A stretch of DNA of 64,000 nucleotides from Volvariella volvacea V23 (lineage: Eukaryota > Basidiomycota > Agaricomycetes > Agaricales > Pluteaceae), in assembly GCA_000349905.1 (NCBI GenBank), contig KB722737.1, forward strand, positions 1,077,327 through 1,141,326, written 5' to 3'. A program made the position numbers and the translations under genes. Below the pieces are notes generated by a model that saw only the letters and a program-made list of their open reading frames with translations, searched no databases and was not told where the DNA came from. Below are positions 1 to 11,129 of this stretch, piece by piece (positions within the stretch are counted from its first letter, which is position 1; every line of letters begins with the position of its first letter).

Positions 1-714
1 GCCGGTTTGAAATTCTATGTTACTTGTACTTGTTGGGCCTGATGTTTGGTCAAATAATCTGGATGTCCAAAAAACACAAGCTCTAAAGAGCAGCTGTCCC
101 GAAAGGCACCACGTCAATTTTTGAAGGGACCGGGACACATGGTCGTCAGTATCGGTGAGACCAGGATACGTGGTAGGCACTGGTTGTAGGCACCAGATGA
201 TCGTTAGTTGCGGAAGGATGTCGAAACCAGGTATAAGCCTCACTGGGGTATCACTGGATATCGGACGCTAGCCATGTTTGGGGCCTACCATTTTAGTAAA
301 TTTTTTTGCTAGCGAAAGCCGCTACCGAACCTAACTTACGAAGGCACGTCATCTCCAGATTACGGACTCGTTGATTGCTGTGTCCTTACCCGAACTATTG
401 CTGGCAGGGTGTCCCATCGTGGACGATTTTCATGGCAGTTCAACCACCTGATGCAGAGATGACAGCAGAATCGTGACGCACGGGAAATCGTGTAAATAGA
501 AGTGCCCCTGAATCATCATCCTACACGCTCTGCCCGAGAGCTTGCAAAACTCAGCGGACCCTCCATCATTCGGAACCACAGAGTTCTATTCCGATTTCGT
601 AAATCGAGATTGTACTTCCAATTATTTTTACTCATTCCGGTCGTGACATGCAGGCTACCCCAACACTATTAAAAGCTCTCCGTCGCCCCTCATCAGCTTT
701 GCCACTTGCCTGAC
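1..714. other. Upstream region of the C2H2 factor; no gene seen
   Basis: No credible coding exon or RNA gene was found. The last 150 bases become pyrimidine-rich and include an AT-rich TATA-like stretch (about 664-674) some 45 bases before the first ATG at 715, which suits a core promoter of the downstream zinc-finger gene. This is inferred from position and composition only. Confidence 0.5.
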
Positions 715-1679
715 ATGTCTCATTCACTCCATCTGTCTTCTGAGTCTAACGGTTCTCCCACTAATAGTCACTCTCGACATTACTCTTATAATCCGCCGCC
801 ACATGGACACTACGCGACCGAAGGGCCCCACCATAATGGAAGCTATGCAACTCAGACGACTTCAGGCTTTCCACACAGCCGACCATCTTCATACACCCAA
901 CCGCCTTCGGATACCTATTATTATGGAAATGGCGGTATGTTTGGTTTGTTTCTCGCCACCAACCCCGTTTGGCTGATGCGCCACCAGTCCACCAAAACGA
1001 CTACTACCGTACCAGCCCTGTTGAGTCCCATTATGGTTATTACCAACATCCAGAACAGCAGGCTGCATCGTCCTCCCATTATCATTCACCACCGCAAGAC
1101 GCGCAGTACAGTCCGCAGTACTCCTCTTCCTCCTCACCGTCGAGCCGGGGCTATTATTCTAGACGACCATCGTCGCCGGAATTTATACCAACGCCGTCGG
1201 AATTGGCAGTGAACTACATGAGTACCCAGCCGCTGTCCATGCCCCACGATGTGCAACCCTCGGGACTCTACCATCCATACAAAACTCAAACCCCAATCGT
1301 GCCCTCCTCTGCGCCTCCGCCGGCAAGGATTACGACCAGCCGACCAAGATCCAGCACCCAGCGCAGCATCTCCCCTACTTCCGCCTCGCCAACTGGAGAG
1401 AGGTTCCCCTGCAACCGCGATGGCTGCACCAAGACCTTCTCGCGATCCCACGACAGGAAGCGCCATTATGAAACTCACCACGACCCCAACGCGCCACTGC
1501 ACACCTGTGTAATCTGCGGGAGAAAATTCAGTCGGTATGTACCCTTTCTGGACGCTATTGTATCTCCTATTTCGAACGAGTGGTGTTCATCCTTGGTGGT
1601 GTGTTTCCGCGTTTCTAGACAGGACTCTTTGAAGAGGCATCAGGACAATGGCTGCCCAGACCTTCCAAGTCCGAGCTAA
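715..1679 (+). CDS. C2H2-type zinc-finger transcription factor, 275 aa
   Basis: Predicted nuclear DNA-binding protein. Three exons (715-934, 988-1534, 1619-1679) joined by GTATGT...CAG and GTATGT...TAG introns give one frame ending in TAA. The frame is open from a TTG at 706, but the first ATG is 715. The N-terminal 200 residues are low-complexity and rich in Ser, Pro, Tyr and His, as in fungal activator regions. At the C terminus are two adjacent fingers: a full C-x4-C-x12-H-x3-H finger, then a finger whose second half is rebuilt by splicing at SR|QD and reads C-x2-C-x12-H-x4-C, so the last ligand is Cys rather than His. The protein stops 9 residues after that Cys. The two-finger C-terminal layout is common in fungal stress and developmental regulators. 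I cannot name the orthologue. Confidence 0.85.
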
Positions 1680-3195
1680 GACCTAAGGTTTGAACGTGGT
1701 GCCGCACATGCACCTCCACCTGCCAGGCAGGTGGGGGGAAGAAAAATCTCTGGTCGTAATAGACCTATACCCATTGGCCGTCGTGCTACGCTTCTGATCC
1801 CCCCGCAATCTTCACCTGTATCACCTCCCACCCGCTGGATGCGATTACCGCATAATCTGGGTTCCAATCTCATATGTATTGTCTGGGCTTTCTTGTATAC
1901 GTCAATCTGTAGGGGGTTAGAAATGCAATTTTTCCTTTCTGAAATCATAGTCGCGACTTCGACAGCAATTTGAAATTCAATCAGTTTTTTTACTAATGCC
2001 GGACATATATCATAGCAGCCGGACATTTGCTACAATATCACCGAATATGCCTTTATGGGCTTTAATGGTGCATCGTGTTGATCGCATTGCTCAGTCGTCC
2101 TATGCCATAACTGCGGCAATTTGCGGTTATCTACGTATGTTGAAGAAAAAAAAAGGTTTGGTCAAATTTTACGCAAGCTGGTTGCGACATGAGGGACAAA
2201 GGCGTTGAGTGACCGTATGCAAGATTGATCCCCAGACACAGCTTGAGCAAATGGTCCCTAATCTTTCCCTGACATGTCAAGAGCCATATATCGGATCCGA
2301 TGTTGCAGGCCGACAGGTGTCTGGGTAGTTTTTGCATTCCGACATTTTACGATGTGCTCATTGTTTTCCAATCCAAGGTTTAGTCCGTTCCAGCTATCAA
2401 TACTTCCTTTTCATAATCCTTGTTCCTGTGGCCTTGTAATTAGCTCCTCGGCAAGTGATCCAATGATCGTGTTATGATTGCGAAGCAATTGACGTTCTCC
2501 TTGAAGGGGCGCCACTCTTGTCACCTGAGATGATGTCGAGAGATCTGCAACATTTTGCTGATGATCTAGCAGCTTGCAGGCAGTGATGACTATGATATAA
2601 CGAGAGAGGACACTGATTAGGTACATCGCACTACTCTACTATACCATGATGCTCAGTCCGATGAACTCCGATGCTCGGACCGAGGCAACCAACGTCTGCG
2701 CCCAGAATATGCCTAAGAATCCAGAATATCATCACCCCTTGAACCTTGCAACGAGAAGATATCAACTCGTGTGATGAAGATGACGGACACCTTCTAGGGG
2801 AACCTTCCAGCTACAGTTATCCTCGGATGGATAAAGTGCTAGAAGACGTCAATAGTCGATGCACTTTCAATGCCTTGAATGTGGGCCCAATTCTAGGGTT
2901 GATGTAATCATTATATTAAACGCAAGGTCAAGCAGTTGTAGCGGATCTTGACCTGGGTCCTGACCGGCTGAATCCACTGTGGAAGCCGCATTGCGTTGCC
3001 ATAGGTGGACATAGGCTTGTTTCTTCGAGAGCGGGGTAGGGCCGGGCAGGAAGATCAGGGATATCGAGATTAACAACAGTGGATTGAGGCATAACTAAGA
3101 AAAAAAAATGCACGTAAGTGTGACTGCCGAGACGCTATGTTGTAACTGAAAATTATACCATACAGGGACCAAGCACAACAGCATTCAGAACTCCA
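1680..3195. other. Spacer between convergent genes; no gene seen
   Basis: This holds the 3' ends of the C2H2 gene (plus) and CWC24 (minus). Only short, codon-poor frames are present, and none gives a recognisable protein. An A9 run lies near 2146-2154. Confidence 0.5.
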
Positions 3196-4296
3196 TCAAT
3201 CTGAATTGTCTGAATCCGACCCAGAATCTCCCCCATCCGCCTTCAGACCTTCAATCTCTACAGCTTCTGATGGCCCGTTATCTTCTTCATCCCCATCTCC
3301 TTGGCTCTTCTTGATTTTCTTCAGCTTTTCAAGGACTTTATCTGCCCGGTTGAAGATACCACCGGTAGGGGCATTACAGGCAGCGCATTTTGGGGTCCTC
3401 GAGAACCGCTTGATCGCACACGCAGAGCAGAAATAATGACCACAACGTGTCACGACAGGATCCGTGTAAGGTTTTCGGCAAATCAAGCAGGCGAAAGGTA
3501 TATCCTCATCGTCAGAGTCGGAATCAGAATCGTCATCTTCGACAGATCGTTGTGGGTTCGCTGCGAGCTTGTCTAACTGCCAACCCGCGAGATCTGCAGT
3601 CGAATGATGTTAGCGCAGTAATGAGAAAATGAACACAATCAATCAAGACTCACAAGTTCCACGGTCGTGCAAGAATTTACAAGTGTCGCCGAAGCCACAA
3701 TAGCCAGTTTCTGATTCAAATGTCAATCGTCGTTCTGCACACGCGCACTGAATTTACTCACCTTTGTAATCCTTACACACGTCAGGTTGATAATCGACGA
3801 TCGTGACTGTTCGAATCGTGCTGTTATTGCTCCGCTGGGGCCCAACTCGCATGGCTTTGGGCACCTCCGTGTTTTTCTTGATATGACTCTTATAGGCACT
3901 CTTGCCATGATAAAGCCCATCATCTGGAACTTCCTCCTCCTCCCCAGCAAGCTCCTTTTCCCTCTTCCTTCGCTTTGCTAACAATTCCTCCGCCTCGTCT
4001 CCAGCTAGGATTTCTAATGCTGCATCTTTGTGCGACTTCTCTGCCGACCACTTAACATCTGGACCGTCTTTCTCTTTCGCATCCGGATTGTCGTCCGCGT
4101 CTCTCTGTGCTGCAGTCCGTTTCGTACCGGCGCTCAAAAGGTTGGAGGCAGTCTTCTTGGATGGGAGAACGACTTCGGATTTTTGTGAGGTAGAGGTAGC
4201 AGGCGCTTCTGGCGAAGCAGACCTTTTCCTGCTTGTTGTCGGGCGCGCCCTTCCCTTCTTCTTGAAGAAAGGAACAGCTGGTTCTGTCGAGGACAT
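3196..4296 (-). CDS. cwc24: Pre-mRNA-splicing factor CWC24 (CCCH + RING, RNF113 family), 329 aa
   Basis: CWC24/RNF113 is a spliceosome-associated protein that binds near the 5' splice site before the first catalytic step. Its RING domain can act as an E3 ligase in animals. Three exons (4296-3762, 3710-3654, 3593-3196) join in frame. The N terminus is charged and disordered, beginning [15 protein letters not shown], typical of the family. A CCCH finger spans the first two exons: C174-x8-C183-x5-C189-x3-H193. A RING follows: C233, C236, C248, H250, C253, C256, C267, C270. The tail is acidic and Ser/Asp-rich. Length and order (CCCH then RING) match the family. An upstream in-frame ATG at 4350 exists, but the conserved start is at 4296. 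Introns are 51 and 60 nt. Confidence 0.95.
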
Positions 4297-6020
4297 GGTG
4301 TCGGTCAGAATGTGGCGAAAGCGCGATCCCCGACAGCTTACGGGGAACAAATTCGAAAGCTTACTAATATTCTCACGATCACATAAGCTGCCGCTCCTGC
4401 GCGTTCAGGGCGACGCGTGTTGAACGATGCCTGCTGTGGTAAGCCCATCCAATGAGATATGATTTATATGGCGTCCTTTCACATCTCTTTGGCACCCACG
4501 AAGTGTGCCGTAAGCTGCTACTTGCTCGTCCCGATAGGAATGCCCACAAAAGGCGTACTATTGTCTGAAGGCCCGGCTACAAATCGCAACTCTGATGCTC
4601 TGTCTATGAAAGGTGCGTAATGTAATCAGTTTAATCTAGTCATTTTACACTAATTTTTAAGAGGACTGTTTCAACGATAGAGGATTTTACGGAATGTCCC
4701 AGTCCGCGCAACACCGGAGGGACACTTGAATTAAGCCCAACGCGAGGGGACTCAAACTTGTGTCTCTTACTAAGTTGAATGCCCCTTGTCCTTGTGGACA
4801 GTGTATCCCACTTATTTCCGATGCTTCCTGGGTGTTCGATGCTTCGATTCTTTGTGCTAAATCAGGGCATCCTCGTGACCATCACATACTCGCACCCAGC
4901 TCCCTCGGCGTACCAGAACAATGTGGTGAAGGAGTTTTTTAAGTCCTAACCTGTGCTCCATGATACGGCACGATCTATTGGAATAATCGCATCAAGTTCA
5001 TCAATGGGGAAAAGAACATTTCAATTTCTCCTCCAGACCCATCAGACTTTCAATTCCATAAGGCGGGCTGTGGGCGCGTTTGGCCGTGATTCCTCAGCAG
5101 GAAATACAGGTGCATCCCGCTCGTTTTCCGTGGATTAGGATGCACTTGCTCGGTTTTCTTTTTCAGATCACGACGCCCTTCAAACGCGATCAAGGAGGCC
5201 TGTCTACTCGGTTAGTTCGGGTCCGATCCCGCAATCCCGCAGTTCGCAATATTGCAAACCCCATATACTGTCTTTGGGCCCTCTAACCTTGCATAGGGAG
5301 TCGGTTGAACAGCTGACAGGTTGTTTGGTTGCGCCGAGGCGGGCTAGCTCTTACATTAATTCTGGATAATTTTGGCCTCGTGAGCTAGGCTAGGCCAGCA
5401 AGCCTAGGACACAGGACTCGTACGTGTCAGGCTACAGAGTTCCTGGTATCACCATTCCAAATTTCGTTGTCGTCATATTTTGACGGCGCAGATCAACGCC
5501 AAGGAGTGTATTGTCCTAGCTATGCCTGATCAGAGAAGGTTCTGAACTCTATGGGAGATAAAAAAGATCATTGGAACAAGTTAGTCAGCCTCCTGGCGCA
5601 TGGTGAGGGCAACAAGGCAGGTCACGAGGGATGGCGCAATCGCATTACTACAGCCGTGGAAGCTTATTAAAGAGCTGGATAAGTTGGCCCTGGAGCACAG
5701 CGTGTCTTAAAATCGGGGCAAAAAAAATGAGAGTGCCCAAGCACTGAGAGATGCAGACTCTGTGGCTCAAAAGAATGCCCATAATATGTAGAACGGCGCT
5801 GAAAATGCAAGCATTAAATGTGAGGATGGACAGGCGACGAGGAGGCGGACCGAACTAGGCACAGTCTTAGTCAGGCGCCGAAGTGATTACGGTCTCCGAT
5901 TGGACGGCGGGGGCTTCCTAATCTAAAACCCGATTTTCAATTCTCCCTCATCGACACAACACCATCTGTTATTTATCTCCTCGACGACCTCTTTGCCTTG
6001 TTGTCAGACCGTACCACCGT
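4297..6020. other. Divergent promoter region, CWC24 and bZIP; no gene seen
   Basis: This 1.7-kb stretch separates two outward-facing genes. Short open frames near 4760-5290 have no recognisable domains and no splice partners. The bases just upstream of the bZIP start (about 5920-6015) are C/T-rich, as in many basidiomycete promoters and leaders. Nothing else could be supported. Confidence 0.5.
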
Positions 6021-7103
6021 ATGCCGGCCAACAACCTACAGGGTCTCAACATCGTCCACCCTGTCCCGCCTCACGGTGACGCGCAGGACCTTTTATCAGG
6101 ACCCCCATTCCCCGACCTCTCCGCACAATTAGATCTGTGGACCAACCTCAGTTTTGACTCAGAGGAAAGCCCAATTACGAGACCAGAAGAAGGATTCAAG
6201 AAAGGGGAAAGGGCAGACGAGGAGGAGGAGGATGAGACTCGTTCTCATCCCACTCCGGTTACTGGCGAGACTGCGATCCACGATGGCCACACAAACGTCG
6301 TCACCGGCACCGTCGTTCCCAACACCCAACCTCCTCAATTGAACTCCCTTCCGAATTTACATCCGCCCCCACTTAACCTCAATACCTCACAACTTTTCGA
6401 TATCAATGCTTTGTTCTCAAATTTCGGGACAGATCCCTTTGCCGCGGCTTTCGCAAATCCTCACCCAGCTCTAACGCCATCCTTGGCTCAATTGCTGGCA
6501 CTCCATTCTATGCAAAATGCCTATGCCGCACCCCTCCACCACCCTGTACAGGCAGCACTTCCCCAGCATATACCATCCCAATCGGCTCCAGTCAGCACGA
6601 TCTCTGCCACGACTGCTAGGAAGCCATCATCTATCGTGCGAAGTTCCACCGAAGATGTCAATACACCCGCTACTAAGCGAGCACGCACCCGTAAATCATC
6701 TATTTCTGCATCGGCCTCACCGGAGGGGGCTATGCCATCCCCCAGTGAAACTCCGAGTGCATCCACCAATGCCGGCGCTACCTTACAGGCTTTGTCCGCT
6801 GCCGAGGATAAGCGAAAGAGAAATACTGCCGCCAGTGCTAGGTTTAGATTGAAAAAGAAGGAGAGAGAAGCCGCTCTGGAAGGGAAGGCGAAGGAGCTTG
6901 AGATTCGTGTCAACGAGCTGGAAAGGGAATGCGAGGCTCTTAGGAGGGAGAATGGCTGGTTGAAAGGCCTCGTGGTCGGCGTCACCGGTGCCGCCCAAGG
7001 ACCTGTCGCTGCAGCTGCCGCTGCCTCTACTCAAGTCGTCGCACCCCCAACTACCATAAGTACCGCCACCAAAAGAGCCAGAGAAGAAGTGGATGCTGCA
7101 TAA
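6021..7103 (+). CDS. bZIP transcription factor, CYS3/MetR-like, 360 aa
   Basis: Intronless gene starting at an ATG after a C/T-rich leader. Residues 1-100 are acidic and proline-rich, including a Glu-rich block near 65-72, and could form an activation region. The middle is rich in Ser, Thr, Ala and Pro. The basic region (about 262-285) contains the core NTAASARFRLKKKEREAA, immediately followed by a leucine zipper with Leu/Val heptads through about residue 315 and the segment ECEALRRENGWLKGLV. The N-x2-A-S-A-R-F-R-x-K-K-K signature is that of the Neurospora CYS3 / Aspergillus MetR / GCN4-like group, which activates sulfur assimilation or amino-acid biosynthesis genes as dimers. The sulfur role is inferred from family resemblance; a GCN4-type role is the main alternative. 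Confidence 0.9.
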   Translation: MPANNLQGLNIVHPVPPHGDAQDLLSGPPFPDLSAQLDLWTNLSFDSEESPITRPEEGFKKGERADEEEEDETRSHPTPVTGETAIHDGHTNVVTGTVVPNTQPPQLNSLPNLHPPPLNLNTSQLFDINALFSNFGTDPFAAAFANPHPALTPSLAQLLALHSMQNAYAAPLHHPVQAALPQHIPSQSAPVSTISATTARKPSSIVRSSTEDVNTPATKRARTRKSSISASASPEGAMPSPSETPSASTNAGATLQALSAAEDKRKRNTAASARFRLKKKEREAALEGKAKELEIRVNELERECEALRRENGWLKGLVVGVTGAAQGPVAAAAAASTQVVAPPTTISTATKRAREEVDAA

Positions 7104-9762
7104 ACGTAATTTATGAAATGTATCTGTTTGAGCTTTGTGGTACTCTTTCTACGTTTGTCCTTTTACTCATTCGCGATTCCTTCTTTCGCGTATTCTTATC
7201 CACTTGACGAAAACTGTTACCTTTCTTGTTTTTACAAGGCATATCCTCCTGACATCTCTCGTCTTTCTTGGTTCACCAACTGCATTAAGTCGTAAGAGTA
7301 CATGTGTAATATCCGCCTTAATGGTGTGCACATTGTTCTCCCTTGTCCTATCCCTTACTCCCTACCTCTCTATGCCCACTTACGACTTATGACACCCTAT
7401 GCTCCGAAAAAAAGCACCTTTATGACTAAAAACTCATTCGCCACTTGACCCCATGCTGCATTGCACTTCTGTCAAACTGCAGGGCAAGACGAGGGCATTG
7501 CGATGCCCGTGCCCGTGACAAGGGGTTTTGATGCACGATGTCTGGAGCTCGGGAGAAATGTTCGATGAAGGGATTGGGAAGAACAACAGAGAAGGGGGAA
7601 GGGGGGTGAGGGAGCAAAAGTGAAAGAGAAAAAAATCATTCCATCCCTTGATGCTTTTCTCGTAACAGTGTCGTCGTGCTTCTCGACCGCCCCCAAATGG
7701 GGTGACATTAAAAGTCCTGTGGCTCGGAGAAGGGCAGTTACGACAAGTCGAGGTGATGATGGGGGTTTCACCCACGGCACGTTGGTGGTGCTCGCTGAAT
7801 AATTGGTAGCCCAGTATAGAGGTATGTTGTGGGCTTTCGTCATATCATCCCGCGTGACTCGAACCTGGTTGTATTGTAAGTAGTCGTATGTAGGTGGATT
7901 CATCAGCAACCAGTGGTCACGAGGGCAGGGAATGCTGATTGCACTCGGCTTTCAGGAACGAGAAGAACAATGCCAGCTCCCTTGACCGGCCACATACCAA
8001 AACGAGGTTCGCCCAAATCTCAGTGGATAACAAGCGTGCCTCTGGATGGCCCAAATTCGTGTTCTTGATGCCCTTGTAGGTGCCTAGGTGATATCGCGGT
8101 TCATTGTTCTGATATGGGATTCCAGGAAAGGCGTACATATGTTGTACCATTGCGACCATTATTGAGATAAGGCCATACCCATGCAGCAAGCTCCCTTACT
8201 GCGGTTTAACGTCGGTCAGTCGAGGGAGAGTACCTAATAGCTACGAATTAAAGAACCATCAGGTTCTTGTCAGCGCCTTCAATTGACCGATACCAAGTAC
8301 GCAAAATACTTATCTATGGCACGATGACAGTTACCAACTCGGAGTTGAGTAAGGGATTGTCATATTTACCAGTTCTCAGTCAACCGGGGCATTCGTGGTG
8401 GCCCCTGGGATGAATTCAGCGCTGATGTAGGACAGTCTGCATAGAAGGAGGCAAGAACGCTGGCATCCAAAACCCAGACATAATTCCAAGATAGAGCTCT
8501 AGATTGCATATCGTCATCAAGAAGCTCCACCCCAATATTGAAGGCGCGCTCGTGGAGAGAACTTCTAACATCGAAGTACATCCACCGCCGGGGAAATCAA
8601 AATGGAGGGGCCTACTTCTTTCTGATGATCACTCCAGAATGGTCTGCGTATTGATGCGGAGAAATAGCCGAGCACTTGCGGTAGTTCACAAAGGATAGGT
8701 TTGAGCAAGCGAGTAGGGTGGATACCGACGGCAATTCGAGGGTGCATACTTCAGGTGCATACTTCGGGTGCATAGACATCGCATTCAGCGCTTAATTTTC
8801 GAAGTCAGCGCTGTCCGCTAACTTGCCATGGGCTGGAAAGCAGAGGTACGTCGGTGGTGGTATCTTGTTTATGCGGTGCATTGATGCGATGGCCGGCCCA
8901 AGTAGTGTCTTCTCCTTGCATACCACACAGTTCGAGTTGCGGCGCCAAAGCAAGTTCATGGGAGCGTGATGCATATACGTTGTGGATGTACTTTAGCAAG
9001 GCTCAGTCCAAGGTCCCAACGTCATTTTTGAGTGATGAATAGGCCAAATCCGCCTAGGGAAAGTTGAAAGCTCGCAGGGTCAGAGGGGCTAAGCAGTCCG
9101 GCCTAAGCACGCCAGTAGGAGGTTAAGTGGGAGAGACAGCGCTCCGTAGCGTAAGGAGATCGGCTGGGCTCACGCCTTAAATACAGCCTCTATGCCAAGA
9201 TGGCATCACCCAATATGCTGTCTTACTTCTGCAAATCGCACGCCAGAGTCGGTTAGCTTTGCTTATTAACCAAGAGCATGTACTCACTTGGTACTCATGA
9301 TTTCCGCTTGTAAACGCAGTGGGAGTTGCAGGCGCTTAGTGAAAACCTTGTGGAAACCCACCTCGTCTACTTTATACAGTACATCCCATGTGCACCCGGT
9401 CACCCGGAAACAACAAGAAGTCCAAGACTTCAGGTTGCCAACCCGGCGGCGGGATACGTGCCCTTGTATTCCTTGTATAGCGCCATGAAACATGTCAAAT
9501 TGCTACCAAGCCTGTATCACTGTCGCAATATCCTGTAGCACTGGCTCGGATGTGGTAGTAAATGGAAGAAAGGAATAACCCAGGATTAACGGACTAGTGA
9601 CGGATAATAGTACCGGGCACGTGGTGAATTACCACACTGTCAGTCTCTCTGCGCCCAGTCTGGAAAGCCAATACACGTCGATACCTGCCTCCCGTCCCTT
9701 TTCCTCAGTTCTTCCGGTGCCATTGGCAGAACTCTCCTTTCATACGGGCCACCGCAGGGTTC
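7104..9762. other. Spacer between bZIP and LysM genes; no gene seen
   Basis: The first 300 bases are T/C-rich and suit the bZIP 3' UTR. Frames on the minus strand at 7426-7909 are open but low-complexity, with no domain. A small tandem repeat of a 13-base unit (GGTGCATACTTC plus A or G) lies at 8741-8774, about 2.6 copies. No RNA gene was recognised. Confidence 0.5.
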
Positions 9763-11129
9763 ATGGACAACTCCCATGATATCTTCTCCTTGAACACCGA
9801 TGACGAGCCAGCAGCTGCATCCGGGCGATCACATTATAGCTCTGCGCTCAATCCCACATTCTACACACCCGTCATCAGAAGGCGAGGCTCCGTATCGGAC
9901 AATAACCGCCAATCCAACCCAGACGACGAACCTCCGAGTCTACCCGTTCGAAGTAGGAGTGGTAGTCATCCGTTGAGGGCTGCGGGGTCGAGTAGAGGGA
10001 ATGGTGATGCCGGGGTTACCCGCCCACACCTGTCTCGGATCGTAAATGGGACACTAGTCCAAGTGGATTCTGAGGGGTCTAGTCCTACCCAAGAAGCTCG
10101 TCAGGTCGTGGAGGAACTGATGGTGCTGGTTCACGAAGTATGTGCTAGTTTGGTCCATATGAAGCTGGTCAATTGACGAACGATCATCAATAGGTGAAGG
10201 CTACCGATTCACTAGCAGGAGTGTCACTGAAGTACGGTATCTCCATGGCTGATCTACGGAAAGCAAATAAGCTTTGGATATCTGATTCAATACACCTTCG
10301 AAATGTGTTATATATCCCTATCGAGAACGCAGCACGAGCGAAGGAATACATCCTCGAGAGCAAATTGTTATCGTTATCTACTTCCGACGAAAATAAAACC
10401 TCACCTCCCAATCCTTCAGAACCGTTCGCTGGCGGAAGTTCTGACGCTTCACCTCAGTCTCACGCGACTCCGAGTAATCTGGGAACCATACGACGTGTTC
10501 CTGCTACACAACTCTCCTTCTTTCCACCACCCTCCCAATCTCCAACAAAGACGGCTAGCAAGCGAACCCCATTCGATCACCAAGGACGCAATCATTTGTA
10601 CAATTCACCATCGAATGCATTCGGGCGCTACACCACTGTACCATCACATTCCTTAACCAGCTTGCTTACGGCCCTTCCTATATCCGCTTCGACTAGAGAT
10701 ACCATAATGGCGCGCCTTTCCTTTGATAGTACTAGCTCTGGCACCAGTGAATCCCGACCCTCTGATTTAGACGATGCCTTGCATGAACGCCATGAACTCA
10801 GTGATGTCCACCCTCGCTCACTAGAGGGTATATTTGGATTCTACCCCAAAAACGGGCGTGGGCCGTCTCCAAGCCGAACACCAAAGCCGCCAAACTCACC
10901 ACCGCCCAAAGCCAGCGGACATCCTGCGAGCTATCATCCTCGATCAGCATTGACCCCATCATCCTATATCCCAACACGAACGCAAGTAAGGACAGTGCAA
11001 CTAGAACCCTCACCGATTATGGAGCTGCCGCTGAAAGCGGGTTCTTCAAGGAGGGCCATACGAATGAAGAGTCAACCCAACCTGTTGGACGGGGGCGTGG
11101 AGTTACGAGGAACACGCACAGAGGCATAA
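9763..11129 (+). CDS. Intracellular LysM-domain protein, 436 aa
   Basis: Two exons (9763-10137 and 10194-11129) around a 56-nt GTATGT...TAG intron in phase 0. There is no signal peptide, and the N-terminal 115 residues are disordered (Ser, Pro, Arg, Asp-rich). A single LysM occupies about residues 122-167, made by joining VLVHE to VKATDSLAGVSLKYGIS and ending LRNVLYIPIE. The VKATDSLAGVSLKYG and N..W.SDSI..R..LYIP pattern matches the cytoplasmic LYSMD-type LysM of eukaryotes, not the secreted chitin-binding effector LysMs. The long Ser/Pro-rich C-terminal half has no recognisable domain. LYSMD-type proteins are of uncertain function; TLDc/oxidation-resistance links exist for some relatives, but no TLDc domain is present here. 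The stop at 11127-11129 could be replaced by further splicing, though I saw no continuation. Confidence 0.85.

Noticed and set aside
706..714. Upstream start of the C2H2 frame
   Set aside because: The codon at 706 is TTG; the first ATG in frame is at 715.
6517..7034. Other-frame ORFs within the bZIP gene
   Set aside because: Shadows of the bZIP coding sequence in other frames.
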